This document shows, piece after piece, positions 1 through 10,364 of a stretch of DNA of 64,000 bases. Each line of letters starts with the position of its first letter. The stretch's first letter is position 1. The notes under the pieces were generated by a model that was not told the origin of the DNA, ran no database searches, and was given only the letters and a program-made list of their open reading frames with translations. The stretch spans positions 223,833-287,832 of the forward strand of contig CAUYUJ010018882.1 of the NCBI GenBank assembly GCA_963575745.1, written 5' to 3'. The DNA is from Prorocentrum cordatum (lineage: Eukaryota > Sar > Dinophyceae > Prorocentrales > Prorocentraceae). The translations under genes and the position numbers were made by a program.

Positions 1-24
1 TAAAGCTTGGGCGGAATGAAGACA

Positions 25-430
25 TCTGGCGCGCTTCTGCCCAACATGAACTATAACGTGCTGGGTGGAAAACAGCGCGCAAACTGCGGGTGCTGGCGGT
101 TCGGCGTACCCCTGCCTTTGTGCTTCCGAGCCCTGGAGCGCTCTGGGCGCTCGACCTGAGTCTCGATGGCAACCCTGAGAGGACGCACTCTGACAAGAAA
201 CGCTTTCTGATCGACAAATACGGACTGCTGCCTAAGGGCGGCCGGGGCGCGAGCCTCGCGTGCAACGACGCCCGCGAGCTTATCTGGTTTCCCGTCAACA
301 ATCTCGTGTGCACACTGGTGCGATCGAGCGCACAAGAACACGACATCGTCCTGCCGTGCGCGCGCGGCCAATTGCGCACGAGGCCGCAAATCTGCGTCGG
401 CGCCTGTGGGCGCCTCATCCGTCAGGTGGG
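25..430. repeat. Diverged duplicated segment, copy 1
   Basis: About 400 bp that aligns through its length with 1158-1610, sharing anchors such as GTGGAAAACA, GGCGGCCGGGGCGCGAGCC, CCCGTCAACAA and GCGCGCGGCCAATTGC. Reading frames on either strand are short and not conserved between the two copies, so I treat it as a repeat and not as a gene. Both copies end near a GCGTCGGCGCC stretch. Confidence 0.75.
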
Positions 431-497
431 GGTGGAGGGGGCACGCGGATTAGCGACGGTAACCTGGTCGGGCCCCTCGGGGAAGGCGTGGGCGCCA

Positions 498-542
<45 letters not shown>
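498..542. repeat. (GAC)n trinucleotide tract
   Basis: About 15 uninterrupted GAC units. Frames through it give homopolymers of Asp, Arg or Val depending on strand and are not evidence of a protein. Confidence 0.95.
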
Positions 543-666
543 TGTCAAGGGTCCAAGGTGGCTCTGGAAGATAGAAGCTAAGCATAGAAGGAGACTTTGC
601 GTTCGTTGTGCACTCGCGCGATGCCTCAGTGACTGGACACATGGCTGACGCAGGGCAATACACAAA

Positions 667-766
667 TGAGGGAGAGAAAGAGAGAGAGAGAAAGAGAAAG
701 CCAACAACAGAGAGAGAGAGAGAGAGAAAGGGAGGGACAGATAGAGCGAGAGAGAGAGAGAGAGAC
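667..766. repeat. (GA)n purine tract
   Basis: Imperfect GAGAGA dinucleotide run of about 100 bp. The reverse strand is pyrimidine-only, so triplex-type structure is possible. Confidence 0.9.
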
Positions 767-1157
767 ACACAACAACAATACCCCCAGACCCCCCCACGGG
801 ACGCGGGAGAAGAACAGCGGCCCAGACTTTGGCCCGCGTGGCGGGCGCGGCGGCCTGCCTCGGGCTCCTTCCTCTCCTCCGCCCCCTCTGGTACACGTTT
901 TCTCAATTCGGCGTTTCGACATTGGGCGGAAGGGAGGGGGGGAGGGGGGCGGGGGTCTGGCTCAGGACCTCTGCTTAGTGCGACTGTTTGCAACAGTGCG
1001 TCCATTATGGGGGAGACTGCACCTGCTCGAAATAGGCGGTCCAAAAACAGCCAAGATCTACTCGGGGGGAAGGGGGGGTTTTGGGGCCCGCGCCGATCAG
1101 CAAAACAATAAATAGAAAAACGATCACCTGCCTCTCCTCTGCTTCTCTGCCCCTACT

Positions 1158-1610
1158 TCTAACATCTGGTGCGCCTCTGCCTGGCATTATCTATGACGTG
1201 CCTGGTGGAAAACAACGCGCTGGCTGCGGGGGGTTGGCGGTTGGGCAGGGAACCTGGGCTTCTGCTTCCGGACCGTGGGGCGCACTGGGTGGGATAATCG
1301 CTCGGCCTCCAGACTCGCGATGGCAGCCCTGGGAGAACGCACACTGACTAGAACAAATCATGCTCGATAAGCGCGGAAAGCTGCCTAGAGGCGGCCGGGG
1401 CGCGAGCCTCGAGTACCGCGCCGCCCGCGAACTCATCAGCGCTTGCATTGCCGCGTGCAAGAGAGCTGGCATCTGGCTCCCGTCAACAACCTCGTGCGCA
1501 CGCTGGTGCGCTCGAGCGCGCGTGAGCACATCGCCCTGCCGCGCGCGCGCGGCCAATTGCACGCGATGCCCTAAGCCTGCGTCGGCGCCTGCGGGCGCCT
1601 CAACATGTCC
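1158..1610. repeat. Diverged duplicated segment, copy 2
   Basis: Second copy of the segment at 25-430, about 1.1 kb downstream in the same orientation. It has insertions relative to copy 1, for instance an extra stretch after the CATCAGCGCTTGC region around 1435-1470. The two copies are separated by purine-rich low-complexity DNA and unassigned sequence. Confidence 0.75.
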
Positions 1611-1880
1611 AATGTAGAAACTGAGGTGGACCCCTCGCTGTCTGCGAAGAAACCGGCGTTCCCGACGGCCGCCTCCAACGCGATCACCAGAACCATGCCT
1701 TCACCTGGAACTGCCGTGCCGTCTGCCTCGTGCCTGGCAGGGCTCCCCACGCTGCACCGCAAGAGGAGGCCATGCCACTCTTTGCCGAGGTCGGTGAAGG
1801 TGTCGAGCTCGGCCCAAGCGAGCCGCAACGGAGTGCTGGCTGCGTCGGGCCCTCCGCCGGCGTCGCCGGATGCGTAGATC
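1571..1880 (-). pseudogene. Unidentified coding relic
   Basis: Minus-strand open stretch with a balanced, protein-like composition (contains ELDTFTDLGKEWH and GMVLVIALEAAVGNAGFF) and mostly G/C-ending codons. I do not recognise a family. The upstream side is cut by the family C element at 1895-2056, whose own sequence supplies the first residues of the frame, so the apparent start is an artefact. The downstream end runs into duplicated segment copy 2. It may be an exon or a relic; no start or splice site could be assigned. Coding strand is inferred from composition only. Confidence 0.35.
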
Positions 1881-1894
1881 TGTTCACCCTGCCT

Positions 1895-2056
1895 CAAGGG
1901 GCCCAAGGACACACAAATCAATACACACAAATCCCATGATTCCCCTATTTTTTCCCTTATTTTCTGGGTTTTCGTCTTCCCCCCACTTCTCATGTTTTCC
2001 TATATTTTCCTCGGAGTCGACGATCAATTCTGTCTGTGTGTTTCTTCCCCTCCTGG
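1895..2056 (-). mobile_element. Family C element, copy 1
   Basis: About 160 bp unit found five times here (also 24485, 53994, 61008, 62144). Plus-strand landmarks in order are AAGGGGCCC, ACACACAAATCAATACACAC, an AT-rich middle with CCCATATTTTC-like words, TCGACGATTAATTGTGTC and GTGTGTTTCTTCCC. The ends form a loose inverted repeat around ACACACA. This copy has CCTTGG where the others have CCCAGG. Confidence 0.75.
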
Positions 2057-2457
2057 CTGCCCGCCGTCGAAACATCCAGCCTTGCAAACCCCTTTGCCGA
2101 ACGTGGGCCATGCTTCCTCACTCATGGGTGGCTGCAGGGCGGTTCAGTCACTTGGGAGGAGTCTCAGGTCCAGAAACTCTCGTACATGTGCTGCTGCGCG
2201 ATGGCTTCGGGGACGAGGTGGGCTGATGCCTCGTAGGTGGCGCTCTGGCTTGGGCATCTGCACGTCCAAGTGCGGTCACGATAAGATTTCTCCACGCCTC
2301 CGCGCCGTTCACATGTGCCGTCGGCGTCATTCGTGTTGGCCTGGCTTTTTTGACTCTGGCCCTCGGCCTCGCAGCTCCGCCGACAACAGTCAACATGCGA
2401 GCTGTCAAGCTCAAACCATTAGACTTATGTTGTTCCCATTCTACTTAAGGACCACAT

Positions 2458-2589
2458 CCCAGAAATAATTTCGAGCACCCGGAAAAGTGCCGAAAGAGTG
2501 TCGAAACAGTGTCGGGCGAGTGTCTCCCAGGGCCCAAGTGAAAACCCTCCAGCTTGGGATTGTTTTGGGGTGCTCGAAATTTTTCCTGG
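2458..2589. mobile_element. Foldback element (family H)
   Basis: Inverted repeat of about 23 bp: CAGAAATAATTTCGAGCACCC on the left is matched in reverse complement by GGGTGCTCGAAATTTTTCC on the right, about 90 bp apart. The middle carries repeated GTGTCG words. This is the only copy in the window and no clear target duplication was found. Confidence 0.6.
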
Positions 2590-2751
2590 TGATCAAGGCT
2601 AAATGCAGGTTGGAGTATCATAACATTGGCCACCGCTTCGTGGTACACCGCAACACTCTGCGGACATCGTGGCTGTGCGTGCCCACTTCTCCGTGCCGCC
2701 GCCGGTAGAGTCTGCCGGCCTGCTCCCAATCTTTCGCCCTGGACGCAAGCG

Positions 2752-3283
2752 CCGAGATCGTCGAGTAACTCTTCGGGAGTGTCCACGCCAGGCACGTCCA
2801 GCTTGCGCCGATTTCGCTCTTCATTCGTTTCCATCTGATCGTGGGGAACGTTTTTTCTCTATGGTTTCTGGGTTCCGTTCTTTGATTGCGTCCAGATCCT
2901 GGGCGCTGGCGCCAGAAATCGCCGAGGAGCTCTTCGGGAACGTCCACGTCGGGAACGTCCAGCTTGCGCCGCTTCGCTCTTCATTACAGTGCGGGCGCGG
3001 CCGCAAGAAACCCTCGCAAGAAACCCAACCCTGAAAACCCGCGCGCGAGGTGCACCTGAAGGGAAACCTCGAGCACCCTGAATACAGCACCTCCTTCAAC
3101 GGCTGCGGGAAGTCACCGCGCAGCGCGCGGAGCGAAGAAACCCAGGATACCCTGACGAAGAGCACATGGTTTCTTGATGCGCGCCCCCATTGTAGTTTCC
3201 ATCTGATCGTGGGGAGCGACTTTTCTCTACAGCTTCTGGGTTCCGTTCTTCAATCACTTCCAGGTCCCCGCTGCTGACTCACA
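2752..3283. repeat. 161-bp tandem duplication, second unit interrupted
   Basis: Two tandem units of about 161 bp. Matching anchors are GTCCAGCTTGCGCCG at 2796 and 2957, and CATCTGATCGTGGGGA in both. The second unit is split by the 209-bp element at 2986-3194; with it removed the units align end to end. Minus-strand frames over both units give similar acidic and Trp-containing peptides, so the duplicated DNA may derive from an exon, but no family was recognised. Confidence 0.8.
2986..3194. mobile_element. Foldback element (family G), copy 1, with empty site
   Basis: Left end ACAGTGCGGGCGCGGC, then AAGAAACC; right end GGTTTCTT, then GCGCGCCCCCATTGTA, which are inverted repeats. It sits between TTCATT and GTTTCC in the second unit of a tandem duplication. 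The first unit (2821-2830) reads TTCATTCGTTTCC without it. That gives an intragenomic empty site and marks the insertion to within one or two bases. A second copy lies at 62290-62439. Confidence 0.8.
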
Positions 3284-3538
3284 AGACGTGCACATTGAAA
3301 ACTACGAACACGCATGTCCCGGGGGGGGGGGCCCAAAGCACACCAAGCGCGTCACTGTGCTGCCACCCCCCAGCAGCCCTCGAACGTGGCGGCAGTTTCG
3401 CCGATCGCAGCCCCCCAGGGATGGCGAGGTCTAATCTGAATATGCGTATGGCGTCAAGTTGCTGGCCCACCCAGCAGCCCTCGGCGACCACAGTGCTCTA
3501 TTAAAAGCGAGAGCCCAACAACGGGGGGTGGGATGACA

Positions 3539-3623
3539 AAGCAGGAGCCCCTTAGTGCAAGAAGGCTTAGGAGCAGATTGAACCTATTTGCTAAAGCGTG
3601 TCTTGTTTTCGGGCTCCTGCTCG
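3539..3623. repeat. Short inverted repeat
   Basis: AGCAGGAGCCC at 3540 and its exact reverse complement GGGCTCCTGCT at 3611 enclose about 60 bp. It could be a small foldback element or chance; only one copy was seen. Confidence 0.45.
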
Positions 3624-3694
3624 TCGCCGGATGTGTCGACCTCCTCGGAACTCTAATCCTGTGCACATGGTGGGTGCGTGACGTCCGTGGTGCA

Positions 3695-3946
3695 TCATCT
3701 CGCAGTCTTTGAGGACCGACGCTCCGTTTCGGTCAATGCCGAGTGTGAACTCTTTAAATCGCTTGTCCGCCTGCCCGCCTCTGGCGCCTTTAACTCCATT
3801 GCTTTATGCAGCCATTCGTTGCCGCCCGCGTCGCCAGCTACAGACTTGCTTCCTCTGTAAAGCTCGGCGATGTCCTTCTTGCCATTCTTGCAGTTCGCCT
3901 CCAGCGTTCCAGAACAAGAGCCTGCGCAGATGGCGGCGGGAACATA
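3695..3946 (-). pseudogene. Unidentified coding relic or terminal exon
   Basis: Minus-strand frame of 83 codons ending at a TGA at 3695-3697. It is hydrophilic and protein-like, for example ELYRGSKSVAGDAGGNEWLH and KAMELKAPEAG, in a local region with lower GC than its surroundings. Upstream the frame is closed by TAA at 3947-3949. Just inside it a TCTGCGCAG word precedes GCTCTTG and could act as a splice acceptor, so this may be a last exon. Two further minus-strand open stretches follow upstream (4058-4246 and 4298-4717). No family recognised. Confidence 0.4.
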
Positions 3947-4297
3947 TTATCGGGGGTTGACGTCGGCTCAGAACGCGTACGAATAGGCCCAAATGCACTG
4001 GGGGAAATATCAATCAATCGGCAGCTGGCTTCCATACGGGATGTCTCCATTGCAACCTCATAGGATCATCAAGCTGGTCCTGACATGCGGCCTGATCTTG
4101 CGGTTTTTTATGGTGTCATAGCTAACCAGCCGCAGCCACTCGCCCATACTCACGATCGGTAGATCCCCAACAATGCCGTGTGATTGTGCTAGGTGCCCAT
4201 GGGCGCATTGGCACATCCGATGTATGTTGATTGACTTGTTTGCCAACGTTGTCGCGTTTGCCTGCTATCTATGCTTGGGGCTGGTGCAATGAAATCC

Positions 4298-4717
4298 TCA
4301 CCGCATGGTGTTCTTCACCTGGCCAATATTGACGTCTCCGGGGGTCTTGATGTGCGTAGTGTGATGGCAACGTCTGAAGAAGATGATGAGGCGTAGCTCG
4401 ATGCCGCGGTGAAGCAAGATCTTTACATCGGCCTCCTTCTGATCTGCAAGCTGAAGCTGTGTCTTGGGGTAGGTCCTCGTAGCCGTCGTAGATGTCGCTG
4501 CTGAGCGCGCAGAGGTCAATACGACCCGTAGCGTACGTGCCATTTCTTCGTGACCCTCGATCGGGTCGCCAACGAAGATGCCGATTGTACTTTCACACAT
4601 CGGGGGTGGAACAACAAGCCCGTCAACAAACACCTGTTTGTTGCAACCTCCCAAGGCAATACCCAGCGTAATCAGGCCCTCTGGAAATGTGACCGCGAAC
4701 TGGAGGGCGGCAATCTG
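4298..4717 (-). pseudogene. Unidentified coding relic, hydrophobic start
   Basis: Minus-strand open frame of about 140 codons between a TAG at 4718-4720 and a stop at 4298. The first half is clearly protein-like: QFAVTFPEGLITLGIALGG, VFVDGLVVPPPMCESTIGIF, then DPIEGHEEMARTL. The second half is basic (HRGIELRLIIFFRRC). The hydrophobic opening could be a membrane or core strand segment. There is no ATG near the start, so it is an internal exon or a decayed fragment. A neighbouring minus-strand open stretch at 4058-4246 (contains GEWLRLVSYDTIKNRK) may belong to the same gene. I do not recognise the family. Confidence 0.4.
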
Positions 4718-5083
4718 CTAGTCGATTTGTCAGGGTGGGGCTCTGCCAACCCCCGAACGCAGACCCTGTCGCCGACAGGGCCTGTCCAATATGGGCTGTT
4801 ATTCTTCCTGGTACCCCCAAGCTGCCCAGGGCACCTTAGGAGCAACGAACATCGGCACCGCGCCCACCATCGTGCGGAGTCAGGGGATGTCGTCCTGGTG
4901 CCCGTCACGTGACTGATCAAGTAGCGGCGCGGCTTTGCACAGGCGGCACACCGCTACCCCGCGGCAGGGCCCCCCTCCTCAAAAGACGAAATCGCTGGCA
5001 GCGGCCAGCAGAGGAAGAGCTCATGGATTACACCAAGAGGGGCGAAATCCCTCGGCAGGCCCTCGACAGGAGCAGCCTCCTGA

Positions 5084-5192
5084 GGAGGAGGAGGAGGAGG
5101 AGGAGGAGGAGGAGGAGGAGGAGGAGGGGGAGGAGAAGGAGGATGAAGAGGAGGAGGAGGAGGAGGAGGAGGAGGAGGAGGAGGAGGAGGAG
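5084..5192. repeat. (GGA)n trinucleotide tract
   Basis: GGA repeat with a few AGG/GAT interruptions, about 110 bp. It supplies the poly-Glu, poly-Arg and poly-Pro runs of overlapping frames, none of which I accept as genes. Confidence 0.95.
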
Positions 5193-6830
5193 TAGCACCC
5201 TGAGTTATGTGGTCCCTCCGTTTCGCGGCGTCCCGCTCCAGGCATCTCCAATCTCCAGCTCGGGGCGGCAGCATCGCAAACCTCCTCTCTGGAGGGGGCC
5301 CGCTGGTGGCGGTGACCCCTCGAGCGCAGCATCTCTGAGCCTGGAATTGCGACGAGACTTCTCGGCAAAATTGGCCGCAGCACTGCGTTTCGTCATATTC
5401 CTTGTCGGGGCGGTAAGTGCTCTTCGGCTCAAGACGGCGCTGACTTAATACCGCCCTTCGACGTGTGGCTGCTGCGCCAACTCGCCACGTCCGGCATCCG
5501 CCAGGACCGCAAAGTGTGGACAGCCAACGCGCAGCCTTCTTCGCCCACGGCTCTGGCGCTAAGCGGCCCCAGGAAACGAGATGGGAGGGGACGAAGTGGG
5601 GTGGGAGAGGATGGGAGGGAATGGAGGTGGGGGGAAGAAAAAGGGGGAAAGCTGCGCAGCACCAGGAACAGGAGGGATGACGCAGGACAAGGGGCGCTGT
5701 TCGCGCGCCAGCAGGACTGCAAGTGCGGACCTGAGAAACCGGAGGATGAGAACGGACGAGATAGGCATGCATGACGAGGACGGAGGACGAGAATGGCGGA
5801 AACGAAGATGGAAGGCTGAATACGGATGTGAGGACGGGCCCGGCGGCCGCGACTTTGGGGCCGGCCGTTGGCCGATGTCGGCAAGCGGGATGCCCCTCCT
5901 GTCATTGCCGGGGCAGATGCGCAAGATCTCCTCGGAGGGGAGCAGAAGCAGATGCAGGCATGGGAGGTAGACGCGGATGGGAATAATACTGATGGCGCTG
6001 ATGATGGCAACATGTCGAAGTCGAACTGGGCGCGGAATCCAGGACATGGATGATGATAGGCAAGCACAAAGAGTTCGAAGAGGACGTTACGGATAATAGT
6101 GAAAATGCAAATGAAGAGCACAGGGCACTGGGTGATTGCACGGAAACTGATGATGACGACTATGATGGTACATGATCATGCGATACTGAACCTCATCGGG
6201 GGCACGCATGTTTCCCATCCTGCGGGGCCCCCTAGAATCTGGGTCAGACCCCAGCGTCAAACCGCGATGCGTGGCCCAGCGCCGTCCACCGCAGAGCCTA
6301 CCCCTGCCGCTGCCGCGGTGCACCCGACAAAAACGCAGAGCGGCACCCATGTCGGCACCACTCCGCCGTGCAGACACCCCTGGGAGGACTGTCGGGCTCC
6401 TCCCTCCACCAGCCCGCGTCCTCCGCGGAATACTACTGGGAAAGTGGGCTCCGTGTGAACGCGGAGCTGGGTGGAGCCGTTTGGAGCATCAGGGAACTAC
6501 ACGCGCTTGCTATCCGCTGGGCCTGCGCTCGCAGTGCGGCACGCGCGGGGCATTCCACCCAACGCTCGGCCTTTAGAAACAGACTGGAGCAACAACTCAG
6601 ATCGAATAGGAGTCGGAGTGTGGGAACAAACGGCGAAGGCCCAGAAGGGGAGGAAAGCACTGGACAATTTGTCTAGCGCTGCTTTGGGGGAGAGACGAGG
6701 TGGGGTGAGGCGAGGAAAATGGAGGCTCGAGAGGGGGAGACGTAGGAATTTCAAGGATCGGCTTGCTAGATGCTTGGCTGAGGCTCCCCACGCGCTTCTC
6801 AATCCTGTTATTTCCAAACCTGGCGGCTCA
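5193..6830. other. No gene recognised
   Basis: GC-rich sequence with mixed purine-rich patches (5580-5800). Frames are open on both strands through low stop-codon density, but none has a convincing composition or family signature. No satellite or foldback unit was identified in it. Confidence 0.5.
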
Positions 6831-6831
6831 G

Positions 6832-7462
6832 TCAATCTTGCGCCCAACTCTCGAGATCGTGAAGCCCCGTGTGACTCAGACGCTCCATGTGGCCCAGTTG
6901 GGCCGCCCCTTTCTTGTAGTCTGCTCCGACCTGGATCAGCGACGCCAGCATTGGCGCCATGTCGAGGCGGGAGCTGAAGGGCAGCACGAGCTTCACCTTG
7001 CCCTCCTCGTGACAGTGCGAAATCTTCGCCAACGGCCAACGGCGCCGCCTCTCCCATACCGTAGGCCACAAGGGCGTTCTGCTGCTTGCTCAGCCCCTCG
7101 AGCTGCTGCTGGCTGGCGCAGCCCAGCGAGTTGCCGTCCGCGATCAGCACCTCGAGCGCGCCCGCGTAGCACGCCACGGAAATGGTACCAATCTCCCTGA
7201 TCTTCTCGGCAATGGGTAAAGACGCCTGGTGCGCCTCGGCAGCGTGGGCCTACGCCGCGGTGCGAGCCTTCGCATTCACCGCGGGCTGCATGTCCGACGA
7301 CATCAAGAACGTCTTCAGCTCTATCGACTTGGGCGGCCTCTGTCGCTGCGCTATGCTGAGGATGAGCTTCATCATGGAAACACTTCTGCATGGTTTGGAC
7401 CTCGATCAGGTCGCCGTCGAGCTCGATCGCGTCGGCTATATGTAGGTCCTTCTTCTCTGGGC
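6832..7462 (-). pseudogene. Decayed protein-coding gene, family unknown
   Basis: Three minus-strand frames join into one protein-like reading in this order: HIADAIELDGDLIEVQTMQK, then a frame change to KLILSIAQRQRPPKSIELKT and AEKIREIGTISVACYAGALE, then a second change near 7008-7029 to HEEGKVKLVLPFSSRLD and ASLIQVGADYKKGAAQLGH. Codons are strongly G/C-ending. One in-frame TAG lies at 7250-7252. Two frameshifts plus a stop indicate a pseudogene, unless the changes mark introns or assembly errors. The stretch upstream to about 7814 is also open on this strand and contains peptide-like sequence. Function unknown. Confidence 0.6.
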
Positions 7463-8629
7463 AGTCTTTTGCTCCTGCTGGCCGCCGACGCTGGCGCCCT
7501 CCCCCCCCCTGGCTCTGCACGCAGGCCTCTTGCGCGCTGGATCGCCGTCTGCCTGCGCTGGCCGCGTCAGATTCGCCCGTGAAGCAACCGGCGTGGCTCT
7601 GGGAAGTGCAGTCGCCGTTGCGCGCGTTCGCGCCGCGCGCCGTCCGACGGCGCCAGGCCAACATAATGCGCGTGTCTTCCGGGCGTTCCATCGGGTGCAT
7701 GGTGCTGCCCAGATGCCGGTGGTTGATGCTGGCGAGCGCGTTCGTCGCGTCGTGCATGGTGGCGATGTGGCATCGCGCAGCCTCTGTTTCAAATATTGCC
7801 AACCGCCGGTGCACCTACCCGTGACCGACCCTTCACATAGCTAGGATCTTCGCGCGGGAGAGGCAAATCATCACGAAACCGTCGAGTGCCGAACCGAGCC
7901 TTGCCGGAGCTGTATAGTCCACGGAGACGTCGCGTGCCACGCATGCTCGGCTTGCTGTTCTTCTTACGAACCTCATGGGTCTGAGACAGGTTCCACCTTG
8001 CATGCCGTCGTCGGCGCTGCCGTGTTTCTGCTAATTGTGCCAACAAGAACTCTTCAGGTGTGCTGGGCACGCCACCGGTGCGCGCTCGGATCCTCGTCGC
8101 TTCTGTTCGCGGCAGGAGGCGAGCAGACACCGCGCCTCTGTCGGCATCGACCATGGGCCATGCCGCTGAGGCTCCCCGTCCGCAGCATGCCGGGGTCACG
8201 GGTCGCCTCCTCCCATCTGCTCCATCTCTGGGCAGAATGGAAGTCCCGCGCAGTCGCTTGCTCGGTGGAGTCGCTCTGCTCCACCTGTGCAGCCACGGGT
8301 CCACCTTCACCCCTGGGCAGGGCCTGGTCCTCCGTCCGTGCGTGAAAGATCAGGCTGGGCGTCTGGGAGAATACAAAAGTCACGCCGCCGCCTCATGTTC
8401 GACGCGCTGGCGCTGAGCCCATGGACGGACGGAGGAGAACGAGGCCAAGATCAACCAAGTCGGGCGTTGGCAGAACTGGGTTTAATCGGACCTGGTTCAA
8501 CGATGTGCATTGGGGGACGCCCCCCCGTTCCACTAACCGGAATTGCCGTCACCCGTAAAAAACACCAACCACGGCAGACCTGGTTCATTGACCATTAACC
8601 CTAAGGCAGACCTTAATGGCTCCGGGGCC
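7463..8629. other. No gene recognised
   Basis: GC-rich unassigned DNA. The minus strand stays open to about 7814 and may extend the relic at 6832-7462. Between 8480 and 8620 the word GACCTGGTTCA occurs twice close to TTAACC-type words, a possible decayed inverted repeat. Confidence 0.4.
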
Positions 8630-8732
8630 CTGCGCGCGGAGCGCACCAGGGGCGGCGCCGCAGGCGCCGCCAGGGGGCCCCAGCGCCGATCCGAGAAATC
8701 CGCGCGGACCTCCGATTCTTTATGTTTATGCC
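8630..8732. mobile_element. Family E element, right half
   Basis: Matches the right arm of the complete element at 62631-62800: a GCGCGGAGCGC core, GCGCCGCCAGGGGG, CAGCGCCGATCC and GAAATCCGCGCGGA, then TATGTTTATG in place of TGTTTATGG. The left arm is missing, so this copy is truncated or diverged. Confidence 0.65.
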
Positions 8733-8750
8733 ACTTTTTGTTCCCCTAAT

Positions 8751-8840
8751 TCACCACCGCCTCCTCCTCCACCTCCTCCTGCACCCCCTCCTCCCTCTCC
8801 TCCCTCGCCGTCTCTTCCTCGCCCCGTCGCCTCCGCCGCC

Positions 8841-8937
<97 letters not shown>

Positions 8938-9020
8938 CACGACGACGACGACGACGACCACGACCACGGCGACGACGGCGGCGGCGGCGGCGGCGGCGGC
9001 GACCGCGACGACGACGACGA
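8751..9020. repeat. CCT tract followed by (GAC)n tract
   Basis: CCTCCT-rich pyrimidine run to about 8830, then GAC/GGC triplets to about 9020. Apparent poly-Asp, poly-Arg and poly-Val proteins here are artefacts of the triplet phase. Confidence 0.95.
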
Positions 9021-9225
9021 ACGACTGCGAACGACGAGGGCGACGACTGCGGCGGCGGCGGCCCTGGCGGCGACCAGCGAAGGGGTGCCGGCGGCAGCGC
9101 CGACACCCCACAGACAACGGCGAACCTCCCGCCTAGCCGAAAGCCGCTCGACATCGGTCCCCCGACCCGCCGCCCTCCGAGTAGGGCACCTAAGCAGAGA
9201 GTCCGCCTGAGCTATGCGCACCGCA

Positions 9226-9410
9226 AGAGCCTGCAAGCGCCACAACACGCATGTGAGCACCGAAACATGCTTTTCGGCACCACGCCATGCCTGTGAGTTG
9301 TGCGCCGCAACAGGCGGGGAGCCTGCGAGCGCCACAAATGGCTTGTGAGCAACAACGCATGCCTCTCAGCACCACGACATGCCTGTGAGCACATCGCCAT
9401 GCCTGCGGAG
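9226..9410. repeat. Degenerate minisatellite, about 20-24 bp
   Basis: Repeated words GAGCACC, ACATGCCTGTGAG and GCGCCACAA recur about eight times, for example at 9254, 9285 and 9368. No protein assigned. Confidence 0.65.
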
Positions 9411-9592
9411 GATCCGCCCCGCAGCATGTAGACAGGGGGTCCAGGCCCCCCCCCATACGATCGTTAACGTTACGCGGGGGGGGCAGGCAACGATAGTTAA
9501 TTTGGGGGGGAGCAAGAACGCTCACAAGGCACACACACACACACATCCCACAGCAACTGCAAACACAGTGAAAGAGACAACGTTACTTCGAG

Positions 9593-10364
9593 CGTGGGAC
9601 CCTGCAATGTCCGCCCCGTTACGGGAGAGAGGTCTGCATGAATTGTTGCAGCTCCTGTCAGGCGCTTCGCGGCCCTCGACCCGAATGGCACTGAGGATGT
9701 GGTGCGATACAACTTCTGCGATGGCTGAGACCCTCGCTGATAACTGGGTGCAAATCCTCACCCAAATGGACACCTACCAGCAGGACATCACGATTTCCAG
9801 AGGGCGTGGCAGCCCCAGTGCGGCACGGCCCGAGGTGTAAACATCGCCGCCTGGACCAAACTGTTGAAGCCTCTCGGATACGCCTACGTCGTCATGCGAA
9901 AGATGCGCGGCGTTCGGTCGGCGACTCTCTTTTTCGACCACTCCATCGCATCGTGGCATTCATCACAAAAGAGGCGGAGAAATGCTATACGCCTGAGATA
10001 ACCCGTCGGGCGGCCAGAACGTGCCCGCTGATGCTTCTCAACTGTGACGAAGCTTGAGGCGCTCCCCACTGAATCTTACCGGAACGCTAGTGCCGATGAC
10101 AAGTGCAAGAAGGCCAAACAGATGCTCACCATCTGCAAGAAACTCTTGGACAACATTTCACGGCTCGACATAATGATACAACATTTTGTGATCGGTGGCA
10201 AAGATCGATGCAGCATTCCCATTGTCCGCGCCGACCAAATTCGATACAAGATCGGCGACGCTTTCGTTGAACCGCAAGCGGCACGCAAATGCATTCGACA
10301 CATCGGGGTTGCTGACAACTTCCTGATGCGTTTCGACGCACCCAACGACAACCAGCAGTGCTGA
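9593..10364 (+). pseudogene. Decayed protein-coding gene, family unknown
   Basis: Plus-strand open stretches in three frames with protein-like content: RERGLHELLQLLSG and MAETLADNWVQILTQMDTYQ (to 9837), WTKLLKPLGYAYVVMRKM (9841 on), ITKEAEKCYTPEITRRAA (to 10055), then DKCKKAKQMLTICKKLLDNI and IVRADQIRYKIGDAFVEPQA (to 10361). The last part is Lys-rich and would be helical. Frame changes near 9840 and 10044-10057 have no obvious introns, so I read it as a frameshifted relic. It is one of only two plus-strand candidates. The antisense frame at 10158-10529 is also open and looks protein-like, so the strand is not certain. Confidence 0.45.

Noticed and set aside
1360-1570. Faint resemblance to a histone H2A fold (GRGASLEYRAARELISA, then REHIALPRARGQLHA)
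   Set aside because: Similarity is limited to a few residues, the two duplicated copies do not keep the frame, and the acidic-patch and core motifs are missing.
2618-2947. Possible pentatricopeptide-like helix pair (ISALASRAKDWEQAGRLYRR)
   Set aside because: Only one weak unit, lying within a tandem duplication; not enough to name a family.
8841-9010. Poly-aspartate protein
   Set aside because: Pure GAC triplet tract; the other frames give poly-Arg and poly-Thr, and the opposite strand gives poly-Val.
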